Source: Oceaniferula marina (GTDB lineage Bacteria > Verrucomicrobiota > Verrucomicrobiia > Verrucomicrobiales > Akkermansiaceae). From it: a stretch of DNA of 64,000 bases. Under the pieces are notes generated by a model, which saw only the letters and a program-made list of their open reading frames with translations, had not been told where the DNA came from and did not search any database. The translations under genes were made by a program, and so were the position numbers. The DNA lies in contig NZ_JACBAZ010000001.1 of assembly GCF_013391475.1 (NCBI RefSeq), positions 702,377-766,376 of the forward strand, given 5' to 3'. The stretch's first letter is position 1. Each line of letters starts with the position of its first letter. Below, in pieces: positions 1 through 9,487 of this stretch.

Positions 1-139
1 GGGGCTCACCCGTAAAGACCGCCTTTCGGTCATAACCCTCCAGTTTGGTGGATGTCCATGGTTCGCGCTTAGCATCAACGCCCCCCTGAGCCAACAAGAC
101 CAGAACCAGAGTCAACCAACATTTTTTTTTAATCATCAT
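1..139 (-). CDS. Secreted protein, 3' part outside window (partial)
   Basis: An open minus-strand frame starts at the double ATG at 134-139 and runs off the left edge. About 46 codons are visible. The first 25 residues look like a Sec signal peptide: MMIKKK, then a Leu/Val-rich core, then a likely cut near AQGGVDA. The mature part begins KREPWTSTKLEGYDRKAVF and I do not recognise it. The gene lies about 60 nt downstream of the GH36-like gene on the same strand, so it is probably the second gene of that transcription unit and may be another secreted enzyme of the polysaccharide region. No function can be given from this fragment. Confidence 0.6.
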   Translation of the reverse strand, partial: MMIKKKCWLTLVLVLLAQGGVDAKREPWTSTKLEGYDRKAVFTGEP

Positions 140-199
140 ATCTAAATACAAATCCTGTTTCTTCAGCCCACTCTAGTCAGGCTAAAACCGTTAACTCGT

Positions 200-2836
200 T
201 CAATTTTTCTTCTGCGCACCAGTCAAATCCTTGTGACTCAGCAGCTCATATTTCAGAAATACAAAATCTGCAGCTGACTGAATCTCCAAAGCAACCTTTT
301 TATCAGAGCTAACCACAGACTCAGAAAGTTTTTCGGTGCGTAAATCCGTAACTTTAAGCTTATCGCCAGCCTCACAAAAACGAATACTCACATGACGAGC
401 CGCTTCGGTATTCTTACGCTCTCGAAACACGAGAAGATAACCCGTTTTTGAGCCAGGTTTAACCCACTGAAATCCGCTCCAAGCAGCGCCGTTCGGCTCA
501 TCACCCATCGCAAAAACATAACTTTGATAGAGTTCATGTTGAACCGGCTTGTATATAGAAAGCAAGTCACGGACTTCATCCCGGTCACTGCCTTTGTAGT
601 AATAAGTCGACTGGAAAAAAGTTGGAATACCCATCAGCCCAAGTGCCACCTCATATCCGTGCCCGTAAAGGTGTGCGTCACTCTTTTGCCTGTTCACTCG
701 AGCAAAATTCTGAATAGGCAGCTCAAATTTGTTCAAGTTGACATACTCAGCCAACTCACGGTTTTCACGTAACATCAACGTCGGCTGAGGAATTGTATTG
801 GCAGGCGTGTTTGGTTTTCGGTTAGACAGCCAGACACACCCAAAATCGCGAGCCCAGAAATACCCGAATCGTGGAGCATTCTCTGTGACATCTACAGCCA
901 TACGCGCCTTATGCTCCGTATAAAGCAAAAAGCTGCGCAACTTATTCCAGTGGCTGTATAGATGGTCATAATTGGAAATATGTGCGAAGTCATACTTCCA
1001 TGTTTCAAACCCACCTTCATCGAAATTGCGCTTTAGATCGTCGAGTTCGGCTCGGGCCGCCGTCCACAGGCCCAATCGAAGCCCCTTGCTTGCAGCGGCA
1101 TCGCGAACAACACTCCACCCCTTCGGGTACCAGTCGTCCCTTGTGCTCCATTCATTTTTCTTTTTATCCGCTTCATTGGAACGACCCTTCTGCCAACCAT
1201 CGTCAATCTGTAAAACATCAATTCCAAGGTCAGTTACTGAATCGATTTCCTTCAAGACCTCAGACTCCGCCGCTCTAGACATGGAGTCGCCTCCTCCATT
1301 ACCACTGCCCCAGGTGTTAGCCTTTACCCACACATCACGCTTTGGATCTACAGGAAAACGAGCCCGATCAAACTCTTTCATAGCGAGTTCGCGCTGATCG
1401 GAGGAAGCTTCAGAGTAGAGCACAGTCCATGTCGCCCAACACCAGCGGTATTCCTCTGGATGCAAATACTCAGCGGAAAGCCCCGAACCCGTATTATGCA
1501 GACCAGCTTTATCTTTCTTAAACGCCCCAGTATCCACACCTGAACGGTTCACACACTTGTGCGACTCTTTCACCCAAGCAATCCCACCCTTGTTGTTTTC
1601 CGCAAACAAAACACTAGCCCAATCTACACTATCCCCCGTCATGGGCTCTTGCCGCGACATATGGTGATCTTCAGTATGGCGGTGCTGCGTGTCGTTATAG
1701 TAGCCGAATGCGGTCAAGCGATCCTGCTTCACAGGTAGAAAATCAACACGCCGCTCAGAAGCTTCATTTTGCTTCGCGTTAACCTTTTTCGCCTTGCCGC
1801 CACAATTCATGTAACTGGATAAGCGATAGCCATCAGGCGCCATACTGTTCAACTCGCTGATCCGTTTGGGATCACCGTTAAGATTCAATGCCCCTGCAGC
1901 CTTTCCGCCCTCGCTCTCGTATACCCAGACCTCAGAAACACAAACATTCACCCCACCTTCTTTAATCACCTTAATGTTCACCGCATCCCCCACGCGAACA
2001 GAATCAGGAATGTCAAAAGACACAATCTCTGGCATTTTTTTGTCACGCCAACTCGGCAAAGCCACGGGTTTGACCACTTGGACTTTACTCTCGCCATCCA
2101 TGCTCAATGCTTGGATCGACTGAATCCTTCTAGAGCCCGAACCAGCATCCCACCAAGACACCATCACTTTGTAATCACGGTCATGGCGCATGCCCTCCAT
2201 CTTCAGCTCAATATTCTTCGGCGCATAAAGAGTGCTCAATTGGTAGAGTTTGGCAATTTTGTGTTCTTGTGCCGACTCAGGAGCTACATGAGAAACACCG
2301 GAAATCACCTTAAATTTTACACCATCCGACTTTGTCTCCTGCTTTGATCGAGCGATATTTTTGCCACCTTTAAGCCATACTTGTGTCCTGATGCCCGGAG
2401 CTTTCGGGTAAACCCAAATCGCATACTTGAGCTTCACCCCGGTGGACGGGTATTCCATCTCTGCCAAAACCTCCAAGTGATCCGATGTAAACCCCTCATC
2501 ATCAGAAGGAGTCGCCGTAAGCGATATCAAACGAGCTTGACCTTCAGTAAGACCAGGGAACTTCCAATCAGCATTTTCCGTAACAGGTCCTTCAACCCAT
2601 TCATCTCCAGAATTTAAATCACGAAGACTGGATGTCACCAAACCTTTCTCTGTCCACCTCCACTCACGCGATACCCTGCCGGTGCTAACGGTAAGCAGAT
2701 TACCCTTTGATAAAACCTCTGCATCAGCAAATGCCGCTTTTACCTCAGGTAAATCGGCATACATATCCGATATCGATATCATGCTGGCAAAAAGACCAAC
2801 AGCTAGAGAAGCTTTATTTATACTCATCATTTTCAT
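200..2836 (-). CDS. Secreted GH36/GH27-like (clan GH-D) glycoside hydrolase
   Basis: 878 residues with an N-terminal signal peptide (about residues 1-27, cut near MYADLP). The first 480 residues look beta-rich, as in the N-terminal supersandwich of GH36. A TIM-barrel part follows from about 500: LQIDDGWQ at 542-549 is the typical strand-3 motif of clan GH-D. WKYDF at 613-617 offers Asp616 as the likely nucleophile, and VDVTENAPR near 648-656 lies where the acid/base loop is expected. A beta-sandwich ends the protein. Family members are retaining exo-enzymes, mostly alpha-galactosidases; the exact sugar cannot be read here. The product is probably periplasmic or extracellular. A GTCACG operator lies 58 nt upstream of the start, and the partial gene at 1-139 follows on the same strand. 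Confidence 0.75.
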   Translation of the reverse strand: MKMMSINKASLAVGLFASMISISDMYADLPEVKAAFADAEVLSKGNLLTVSTGRVSREWRWTEKGLVTSSLRDLNSGDEWVEGPVTENADWKFPGLTEGQARLISLTATPSDDEGFTSDHLEVLAEMEYPSTGVKLKYAIWVYPKAPGIRTQVWLKGGKNIARSKQETKSDGVKFKVISGVSHVAPESAQEHKIAKLYQLSTLYAPKNIELKMEGMRHDRDYKVMVSWWDAGSGSRRIQSIQALSMDGESKVQVVKPVALPSWRDKKMPEIVSFDIPDSVRVGDAVNIKVIKEGGVNVCVSEVWVYESEGGKAAGALNLNGDPKRISELNSMAPDGYRLSSYMNCGGKAKKVNAKQNEASERRVDFLPVKQDRLTAFGYYNDTQHRHTEDHHMSRQEPMTGDSVDWASVLFAENNKGGIAWVKESHKCVNRSGVDTGAFKKDKAGLHNTGSGLSAEYLHPEEYRWCWATWTVLYSEASSDQRELAMKEFDRARFPVDPKRDVWVKANTWGSGNGGGDSMSRAAESEVLKEIDSVTDLGIDVLQIDDGWQKGRSNEADKKKNEWSTRDDWYPKGWSVVRDAAASKGLRLGLWTAARAELDDLKRNFDEGGFETWKYDFAHISNYDHLYSHWNKLRSFLLYTEHKARMAVDVTENAPRFGYFWARDFGCVWLSNRKPNTPANTIPQPTLMLRENRELAEYVNLNKFELPIQNFARVNRQKSDAHLYGHGYEVALGLMGIPTFFQSTYYYKGSDRDEVRDLLSIYKPVQHELYQSYVFAMGDEPNGAAWSGFQWVKPGSKTGYLLVFRERKNTEAARHVSIRFCEAGDKLKVTDLRTEKLSESVVSSDKKVALEIQSAADFVFLKYELLSHKDLTGAQKKN

Positions 2837-2893
2837 GTTTAACCCAATCGCCAGTTACTGGTTAAAACATACACAATGCCACCAGTTCAGTAA

Positions 2894-2911
2894 GTCCCGC
2901 CTATCCGTGAC
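2894..2911. promoter_or_regulatory. Operator palindrome, GH36-like gene
   Basis: GTCCCG-CCTATC-CGTGAC is one copy of the 18-bp inverted repeat GTCACG-N6-CGTGAC, with one mismatch in the left arm. It lies 58 nt upstream of the GH36-like start, which fits a regulator-binding site in its promoter. Confidence 0.75.
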
Positions 2912-2930
2912 AACAACGCCCTGTGCCCGA

Positions 2931-3194
2931 TCAACCAGCATTCAAATAGTAACGTTGAATATCACGAAAAATATTATCCCTCCGGCGACGGGCAACCTCC
3001 ACATCTTTTGTTTTTAGTGAGAATCTTCTACGCTCGGAGGTTCCATCACCGTGATGAATCGTTATATTACACCACCAAATTTCTCCATTGATCCAAATAT
3101 GATGATTCCGGTTTTTTCCCATGGTCTTCGTTGCTAATTTACTTGTTCTCATAATGATTTGATTTGGATAACCGAGGACGACAACAATCATCAT
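2931..3194 (-). CDS. Small basic protein, resembles integrase arm-binding domain
   Basis: Up to 87 residues; internal Met codons allow shorter forms of about 72 or 63 residues. The C-terminal part reads W-I-N-G-E-I-W-W-C, a Gly/Asp turn, then RRRFSLKTKDVEVARRRRD. That pattern, a three-strand sheet followed by a helix with a basic Lys-Thr-Lys turn, resembles the N-terminal arm-type DNA-binding domain of tyrosine recombinases. No catalytic domain follows, so it is either a recombinase remnant or a free-standing small DNA-binding protein. It sits alone between a sulfatase gene and the GH36-like gene. A degenerate operator copy lies 65 nt upstream. The resemblance is by eye only, and the ORF could be spurious. 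Confidence 0.45.
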   Translation of the reverse strand: MMIVVVLGYPNQIIMRTSKLATKTMGKNRNHHIWINGEIWWCNITIHHGDGTSERRRFSLKTKDVEVARRRRDNIFRDIQRYYLNAG

Positions 3195-3258
3195 ACATTA
3201 TGATCATCGAACTAACCTCGTTCATTTATATCCTGCCCTAAAAGGGCCAACCAAGAAA

Positions 3259-3276
3259 GTCACGAACATCAGGGAC
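3259..3276. promoter_or_regulatory. Degenerate operator copy
   Basis: GTCACG-AACATC-AGGGAC keeps the left arm and the ATC spacer end of the regional palindrome. The right arm has two mismatches. It lies upstream of the small ORF at 2931-3194 and downstream of the sulfatase stop, so it may be a weak or decayed site. Confidence 0.4.
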
Positions 3277-3405
3277 TCTGAGCCTTATCTTCGATGTAAC
3301 GAGGCTCAATCAAGCAAACAAGGATCCATCAAGACAGACAAACACATATTCATCCTATAGTGATCATCCGCGCAACGGATTTCACTACCGACCACAGAGA
3401 CCCTT

Positions 3406-4827
3406 TTACTTCTTTGGCTGCTCAAGCACCTCTGCCGCCAATCTAAATTTTTTATGTTCGGACATCGTATGTAGCTCATCCATCTGCTTATACAGCTCAG
3501 CGACCAACTCTGGATATTTTTTTGATAAATCCTTTGTTTCTGAAAGGTCGTTATCCAAGTCATAAAGTTCCATTTTCGGCTTCCTTTGAGTATTGGTGTT
3601 CAGACACACCAATTTCCACTTCCCCTGACGAATGGCACGCTTTCCCTTCCCTTCATAAAATTCCCAGTAAAGGTTTTTATGTTGGGCCTGCTTCCCCCGC
3701 CCCAACAAAGTGGGCACGATGGAAATCCCATCCGTATCTAGCTGAGGCTCGGCTCCTGCAAGCTCTCGCAATGTTGGCGAAATATCCCAGAATGCGGAAA
3801 CATGGTCCGTTGAACTACCTGCTTTGATCTTTCCTGGCCACCATGCAATCATCGGGACACGCACCCCTCCCTCATACAGATCCCGCTTACCACCACGAAG
3901 TTCACCGCTGGAATGAAAACTATCCCGACGATGGCCACCTTCCTGCATCGCCCCATTGTCACTGGCAAACATTACCAGAGTATTCTCCGCAAGCCCTAAT
4001 TCATCGAGCTTCTTCAAAATCAACCCTACATTGTGATCCATATAAGAAACCATCGCCGCATAGGTTGTTTTCGGTTCACGCTCCCACGAGTAGTGTTGGT
4101 GTTCCTTGGAATCCAGAACTTTTTCTTTAAGGATCGGGCGATATTTTGCCTTCCATTCTTCTTTGGCGCGCAAACTGGCGTGAGGCAACTGAAAGGCTAA
4201 ATGCAAAAAGAATGGCCCATCTTTCTGACGCTCAAGATACTGCAAGGCTTCATGAATCACATTCTCACTACTGTATTGGTCACCAGCATGCTGGGTATTA
4301 TTTGGATATTGAACTCTCTGAGTGTTTCTCCAAAGGTAGGGAGGATAATACCAGTGAGCTGCGGTGTGTGAAGTAAACCCAAAAAAATAATCAAATCCCT
4401 TTTTCTTCAACAACAAAGCATCATCCGTGTTGCAGCCCAAACCAGATTTACCAATCAAGGCAGTGTGATAGCCTGCCTTTTGAAGCGCACTCGGGAAGAT
4501 TTGATCCTGAGGGTCAAGGCGCATCTGCAAATACCCATTTCCGCGCACGTAAGTATTCCCGGAATGCTTCCCTTGCAACATACAACTCCTGGAAGGTCCA
4601 CAGACAGTACTACCTGAATAGTGCTGGCTAAACACCATACCTTCTACCGCCATTTTATCAATGTTAGGCGTCTGAATGACCTTCTGCCCATAACAACCTA
4701 GATCTCCATACCCGAGATCGTCAGCTAGGATATAGATTACATTAGGCTTTTTCTGATCCTTTTCAGAGCCCCATCCAAAGCTACTAAAAGCTAAAAAAAC
4801 AAACCCCGCCATCCATACCAACTTCAT
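3406..4827 (-). CDS. Secreted sulfatase (formylglycine type, S1)
   Basis: Hydrolyses sulfate esters, most likely on a polysaccharide. In the long frame starting at 4887 (493 residues), the metal-binding pair is in LADDLGYGDLGCYG. The CxPSR signature CGPSR begins at Cys96, the residue oxidised to formylglycine, and FASDNGAM carries the second metal pair. I chose the start at 4827 because MKLVWMAGFVFLAFSSFGWG is a clear signal peptide; the ATGs at 4842 and 4887 are alternatives. The start is then 91 nt from the operator at 4918, in line with other genes of the region. It is divergent from the GH2 gene and shares that operator. The substrate subfamily cannot be fixed by eye. Confidence 0.88.
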   Translation of the reverse strand: MKLVWMAGFVFLAFSSFGWGSEKDQKKPNVIYILADDLGYGDLGCYGQKVIQTPNIDKMAVEGMVFSQHYSGSTVCGPSRSCMLQGKHSGNTYVRGNGYLQMRLDPQDQIFPSALQKAGYHTALIGKSGLGCNTDDALLLKKKGFDYFFGFTSHTAAHWYYPPYLWRNTQRVQYPNNTQHAGDQYSSENVIHEALQYLERQKDGPFFLHLAFQLPHASLRAKEEWKAKYRPILKEKVLDSKEHQHYSWEREPKTTYAAMVSYMDHNVGLILKKLDELGLAENTLVMFASDNGAMQEGGHRRDSFHSSGELRGGKRDLYEGGVRVPMIAWWPGKIKAGSSTDHVSAFWDISPTLRELAGAEPQLDTDGISIVPTLLGRGKQAQHKNLYWEFYEGKGKRAIRQGKWKLVCLNTNTQRKPKMELYDLDNDLSETKDLSKKYPELVAELYKQMDELHTMSEHKKFRLAAEVLEQPKK

Positions 4828-4917
4828 AAATTCTTTGCTCATTCCTAATTTCGTTAAATGTCTCACCTCTCTAAACCAAAGGTTCAATGATCATACAATA
4901 ACCCCCAATCTTGTTGA

Positions 4918-4935
4918 GTCACGCTCATCCGTGAC
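4918..4935. promoter_or_regulatory. Operator palindrome between sulfatase and GH2 genes
   Basis: GTCACG-CTCATC-CGTGAC with perfect arms lies in the spacer between the divergent sulfatase (minus) and GH2 (plus, start 5026) genes, so one site could serve both. Confidence 0.8.
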
Positions 4936-5025
4936 TAGTATTGATACAAAGGCTAAGCTTATTTACACTGTGAGGCATGCTTGATCAAGCATCACTGACG
5001 GCGAACATCCTCAATTCTATTACCC

Positions 5026-7023
5026 ATGGCTCAAGCACTCTCAATCCAGACCAAACTCTCCCTAGCCCTTCTTTGGCTTGGATCATGCATCTCACCGATT
5101 CAGGCTAGCCCGGACCTAGGAGACCACCCTAATTTCGCACATGCCATGCAGGTTATCACTCGAAAAGTTGATAACTTCCCCGTTGTTTTTCACTACGGAC
5201 AAGTTCGCCCCGATTTTAATGACACCTCCAAAAATCCCCACCGCTCCAGGCTCGACCTCAACGGGGAATGGTTATTTCGATTTGACCCCCAGTCCATAGG
5301 AGAAAAACAACGATGGTTTTCGACAAAGACCCATCTTAAAGACTGGCATCAAGTCAACGTCCCACACTCATGGGACTCCATGCCCGGAGGAAAGTATTGG
5401 GATTGGCAAAACCGAAGTGTGACCAATCCACCGCATTACAACGGGTCAGCATGGTATCGGCGCTCATTCGAGTGGACACCCCAGCAAAATAAACGGCAAA
5501 GAATCGTCTTTCTCGGCGTCCAACAGCGAGCCCGGGTTTACTTAAATAACTCAGCAATCGCGATGCATGAAGGTGGCGGCGCTCCTTTTTCTATCGATAT
5601 TTCCGAGCGCCTGAAACCTGGAACCAATACGCTCGCGCTCAAAGTCACTCGCCTGCCTAATTTCAAACTCCATAAAGATGGCAAAAAATGGGATGAAATC
5701 CACTACACCCACACCCTACACCCCAAAGCCCCCGATTGTTGGCCTTACGCTGGTATTCTTAGAGATGTCTACCTCAGCGAAGAAGCGGCAATCAGCATTC
5801 GTAAAACGCAGATCTGCACTCAAAATGACAAATTACAAACGACCGTCATCATCAGCAATAACGGCAAACAAACATCCAGCGTCTGGGTCAAACTTAGATG
5901 CTCAGCCCTCGCAGTGCCCCGCCACACAAGCCATGAGCTTTTACGTCTAGCTCCAGGCCAAACAAGAGTGGTAAAGCTATCCCTCTCCTTATCAACGGAT
6001 GCCAAATCCTGGAGCCCTCAATCCCCCCACCTCTACAAAGCCCATATTACTCTTCACCGAGAGAATGGCCAAGCGTTCGACCAACTGGTATCCACATTCG
6101 GCATTCGAAAGTTCACTACTTCGGGACCTCAGTTCACACTTAACCAGCAAGCTATTTTCCTCAAAGGCATCTCCCTTTATGAAGAAAACCACCACCGGGG
6201 AGGCGCCATTACCCGTAAAGATCATGAAAAACTCTTTCAGTTAGCCCGACAATCCAACTCAAACTTCATCAGGATGCACGTCACGCAACGAGCTCCCTAC
6301 GCCTATCAACTGGCAGACCAGCAGGGATTTCTGATTTGTGCGGAATGGGCAGGCTTCTGGTATACGAAAGAAGCCATGGCTCAACAAAGCCAAGACAAAC
6401 AATCCATCTACCAAACCCTAGGTCGCTGCGCCGTATGGGACCTCATGAACCATCCCTCGGTCGTCCTTTGGGGGCTACATAATGAAGCACACCAGTTCTG
6501 CCCGGAATATGAAACATTTGTAAAAACAGGTCGCTCGTTGGTCCAAGAACTCGATCAGGAAAAACGCCCGATCACCTGGGCTGCCTGGCATCCAACCAAA
6601 GGCACGCCACATTTCGAGCATGCCGATGCCGTTGGTTTCAACGAATACCGTGGTGCGATGGACCCGTTTGAAGATCTTGCCCCGGACCTCAACAAAGCAA
6701 TCAAAAGCAACCCGAGCAAACCCCTCATCATCATGGAAAACGGAGCTTGGTCCAAACGAGGCGAGAGAGGACCCGTTACCCAGAAAAGCACCGAAGACTG
6801 GCAAGCCGACCTCCTCAAAAGACAGTGGAACGTGCTCACGCAATACACACCTGCATTTTCTGGCTACACCTACTGGCTACTTAGCGATTACCGATCACGT
6901 AAAACCTACACGGGAAACAGAAGATCCAATGGCTACTCCCGTATGGGCCTCTACGATGAATTTCACCAACCCAAACTCGTCAGTGAGGTGTTTCGGGATT
7001 TAATAAACCCACTCAAAAAATAG
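5026..7023 (+). CDS. Secreted GH2 glycoside hydrolase
   Basis: 665 residues with a signal peptide (about 1-28, cut near PIQASP). Order: a sugar-binding jelly-roll domain (about 75-255, with NVPHSWD at 111-117 and a conserved AWYRRSF), an immunoglobulin-like domain (about 258-360), then the catalytic barrel. The barrel begins with LKGISLYEENH near 379-389. The acid/base is Glu487 in LHNEAH, after HPSVVLWG, and the likely nucleophile is Glu571 in LIIMENGAW. Known GH2 activities include beta-galactosidase, beta-glucuronidase and beta-mannosidase; I cannot choose among them. It is short for GH2 because no extra C-terminal domains follow the barrel. It is divergently transcribed from the sulfatase and shares the operator at 4918-4935. 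Confidence 0.87.
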   Translation: MAQALSIQTKLSLALLWLGSCISPIQASPDLGDHPNFAHAMQVITRKVDNFPVVFHYGQVRPDFNDTSKNPHRSRLDLNGEWLFRFDPQSIGEKQRWFSTKTHLKDWHQVNVPHSWDSMPGGKYWDWQNRSVTNPPHYNGSAWYRRSFEWTPQQNKRQRIVFLGVQQRARVYLNNSAIAMHEGGGAPFSIDISERLKPGTNTLALKVTRLPNFKLHKDGKKWDEIHYTHTLHPKAPDCWPYAGILRDVYLSEEAAISIRKTQICTQNDKLQTTVIISNNGKQTSSVWVKLRCSALAVPRHTSHELLRLAPGQTRVVKLSLSLSTDAKSWSPQSPHLYKAHITLHRENGQAFDQLVSTFGIRKFTTSGPQFTLNQQAIFLKGISLYEENHHRGGAITRKDHEKLFQLARQSNSNFIRMHVTQRAPYAYQLADQQGFLICAEWAGFWYTKEAMAQQSQDKQSIYQTLGRCAVWDLMNHPSVVLWGLHNEAHQFCPEYETFVKTGRSLVQELDQEKRPITWAAWHPTKGTPHFEHADAVGFNEYRGAMDPFEDLAPDLNKAIKSNPSKPLIIMENGAWSKRGERGPVTQKSTEDWQADLLKRQWNVLTQYTPAFSGYTYWLLSDYRSRKTYTGNRRSNGYSRMGLYDEFHQPKLVSEVFRDLINPLKK

Positions 7024-7060
7024 GTGTTCTGGTCACGCCCATTCAAAGAATGAATCACGC

Positions 7061-7170
7061 GTGCCGCTTTTATCTGTTTAAAGAGCCAAGGAATCAGCCC
7101 CAGCTCATTTCACGCATGCTTCGATGAACCATGCCCCACACTTGGGATACTCAGTGTATTTCCAGTTACT
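7061..7170 (-). pseudogene. Remnant of esterase C-terminus (34084-34917 type)
   Basis: Read on the minus strand, this stretch encodes SNWKYTEYP, then after a frame change VGHGSSKHA, an in-frame TGA where the intact gene has TGG, and finally LIPWLFKQ followed by Lys/Ala residues. This matches residues about 241-275 of the esterase at 34084-34917, including its catalytic His motif (SNWKYTEYPGVGHGSSKHAW, LIPWLFKQ). DNA identity is also high, for example around GCTTCGATGA. The remnant abuts the stop codon of the fusion esterase at 7169, so an older esterase 3' end was left behind when the present gene end was formed. Confidence 0.8.
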
Positions 7171-9487
7171 ACTTTGACTGCGAGAAGATCCAATCGATCA
7201 GATTCGTACCAGGAGTAGTCATACTACCATAAGCAGCACCATAAGGAGCAGTAATAGGATTAGCCCAAGCGGGTGTTGTCACTGCATGCCCAACACCATC
7301 AAATTCCGTATAGGTCCAGTTTGGGTGCCCGGCTGCGAGCATGGCGTCATGCATCGCTCTGGATCCTAGATACGACACAACGGTATCGCTATTTCCATGA
7401 AAATTCCAGATCGGAACACCTACCAAAGTGGCTGCCTCCGTCGGATCCCCTCCTCCAGCCATCGGAGCCAGACAAGCGAACCGTGAAGGATCGCGCATCA
7501 CACAGTCCCATGCTCCAAATCCGCCCATGGACTGCCCAGTGACATAAATACGATCCGGATCGATATTGAACTCCTGCTCAAGAGCATCAATAATTTCGTA
7601 AACCATTGTCATCGAATCGGTAATCGGAGTCGCGCTGAGATCATATTGTCCAGCTCCCCATGGCGTCGCGGCCCAGTTGCTTTGACTCTGAGGAGTGATC
7701 ACAAAGGCGGGGTATTGAGCCCTAACTTCTTTACTGGACAACTCCTTCATTGCCTCAATGGACCGACTGGTATTGTCCGTTCCCGTTCCGCCAGCGCCGT
7801 GAAAAGCGATGACCAGTGGATACTCCACATTTGGGTCGTAAACATTCGGTTTGAGTATCCGGTAAGGCAGGCTGCCCGTACCGCTGCTGTGAAGTCGTGC
7901 TTCAAAATTGCCTAGTGGCTCAGAGCCGATTGTAAAGAAATCACGTAGCACCTCCCCTTGTACGTAGAAAACGTAGTCTCCATTGGCATCGATGGTTGAG
8001 TTCTGGTCAATGCTTGTCGAAAGAAACGGGGCCACTCCATCGGGAGAGTGCGGAGCCTCACTCCACCAGGCGTGCTCCCCGCCTAGATTCGTTTGCCTCC
8101 TCGGAAAGAGCAGCGACGGATAAAGTGTTCTCACAGTAAGTTTACAGAGGTGTTGATCACCGACCTCGAAGTCGACAATTTCCACTTCGATATCTGCCGC
8201 CGCTAGTGCGCTACCGATATAGAAAGCCAGGTTTCCATTTGTGCTAGCTGCCTGCGTTCCCGCATCCGCAGTCAACATCCGCCCGTCAGGATATTGGTCT
8301 CCGCCCGCACCGGAAGTGCCGTTATGCCTTGCGAAGCTCACCGTTTGACCACCGCCATCGCCGCCATAGATAAATTCAACAAGAAAGCCATAAGCCTTGG
8401 TTGGAACCAATGGAATCGACGCATTCAGGTCGAAGTGGACGTATAGCCCTCCGTGCGTCAGTCCTGCTGGTATATCAAAATACTCACTATACAGAGATGT
8501 CATGCTTGTTCCATCTAGGGCGTCATCGTCAGAGAGACCATCGCCCTTTACCCATTCTGTAGAATCATTCGAATCACCCGTTGGATTCCATTCAAAAATA
8601 GTCAGCTTAAACTTATTCTTATACTTCATGTTCCAACCATTGCCTTGAACTAATGATAGCGATTTCATATCGAACGCAGTCGCCGGCTGAAAGCTCATCC
8701 CGTACCCGCTACCGTTAGAAACGCCTTGAGTCGTGTTAGTTATATTATAAGAAATCTGCGCACTATCGCCTAGCGCCTCAAGGGGACTCATACGCAGATT
8801 ACCAACACTCGGAGGAACGTAGATAGTGTTCTTACTCAAGTAAAAACATAGATCAGCATTGCCTCCTTGGTCTGTATTCGCGGTGGTCGTAGTGCCGATC
8901 TGCCGACCACCGGCATAAAGGTCACTTGTATGACTTCTCCGGTAAGTGATGTTATCAGACCCATGTCCAGAATAAAGTAGTTCAATCGTAAAACCATAGG
9001 CAGTGTTTGCCGCCAAAGTAACAGGACTACTCAAATTGAAGTGAATATAATTCAGCGCAGGCATGCTACCAAGTGGGGTCTCAAAATCCTCACTGTACAA
9101 CAACGTCATGCCCGTGCCATTGAGAGGATCACCATCTGTAGTTCCATCGCCCTCTTTCCACTCTACCACATCCTCACCATCGCTGGAAGGATTCCATGTG
9201 AACAGTTTAAGTCTAAGATAAGTTCCAGCATTATAGCCCTGTTTAGTGGCCTTAACCACAGTGAGTCGTGCCAAATCAAACCCAGTATCTCCTGTTTTGA
9301 AAGTTTGTCCAGCAGCGACACCAATACCATAACTTTGCTGCGTAGTCGCCGCACTTGCGGGATGCGAGATAGGAGTACCTGCACCGGTTGGCTCAGTAGT
9401 CTCGGCGATGATCGTATTAGCGCCTAAAGCAAACGTGCAGCTCAACGAAAACAAGAGTGATCTAATTACGATTTGTTTGAGTTTCAT
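7169..9487 (-). CDS. Secreted esterase with two N-terminal copies of an unnamed domain
   Basis: 772 residues with a signal peptide (about 1-22). Residues about 52-218 and 261-426 are two copies of a beta-rich domain that also forms the protein at 9934-10641. Shared marks are GQTF or its equivalent, an Ile/Leu-Phe-x-Trp strand, WxxGDG, a LYSExF segment, an NTAYGF-like strand and a final LAFYI/LCFYL. From about 530 follows an alpha/beta-hydrolase: oxyanion region AFHGAGG, nucleophile Ser653 in VTGQSMGG, Asp701 in FHGNSDTVV and His734 in DGVGHA. Similar enzymes are PHB-depolymerase-like or CE1-like carbohydrate esterases. The likely role is removal of acyl groups from the glycan (inference). Operator copies lie upstream at 9621 and beyond. 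Confidence 0.85.
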   Translation of the reverse strand: MKLKQIVIRSLLFSLSCTFALGANTIIAETTEPTGAGTPISHPASAATTQQSYGIGVAAGQTFKTGDTGFDLARLTVVKATKQGYNAGTYLRLKLFTWNPSSDGEDVVEWKEGDGTTDGDPLNGTGMTLLYSEDFETPLGSMPALNYIHFNLSSPVTLAANTAYGFTIELLYSGHGSDNITYRRSHTSDLYAGGRQIGTTTTANTDQGGNADLCFYLSKNTIYVPPSVGNLRMSPLEALGDSAQISYNITNTTQGVSNGSGYGMSFQPATAFDMKSLSLVQGNGWNMKYKNKFKLTIFEWNPTGDSNDSTEWVKGDGLSDDDALDGTSMTSLYSEYFDIPAGLTHGGLYVHFDLNASIPLVPTKAYGFLVEFIYGGDGGGQTVSFARHNGTSGAGGDQYPDGRMLTADAGTQAASTNGNLAFYIGSALAAADIEVEIVDFEVGDQHLCKLTVRTLYPSLLFPRRQTNLGGEHAWWSEAPHSPDGVAPFLSTSIDQNSTIDANGDYVFYVQGEVLRDFFTIGSEPLGNFEARLHSSGTGSLPYRILKPNVYDPNVEYPLVIAFHGAGGTGTDNTSRSIEAMKELSSKEVRAQYPAFVITPQSQSNWAATPWGAGQYDLSATPITDSMTMVYEIIDALEQEFNIDPDRIYVTGQSMGGFGAWDCVMRDPSRFACLAPMAGGGDPTEAATLVGVPIWNFHGNSDTVVSYLGSRAMHDAMLAAGHPNWTYTEFDGVGHAVTTPAWANPITAPYGAAYGSMTTPGTNLIDWIFSQSK

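Noticed and set aside
972-1397. 141-codon plus-strand frame within the GH36-like gene
   Set aside because: Shadow of the longer minus-strand gene, with Ser/Arg-rich low-quality sequence and no motif.
7032-7063. GTCACG followed by CACGCGTG downstream of the GH2 gene
   Set aside because: The second half does not mirror the first with a six-base spacer, and the spot lies between convergent genes, overlapping the esterase remnant, so it is not an operator.
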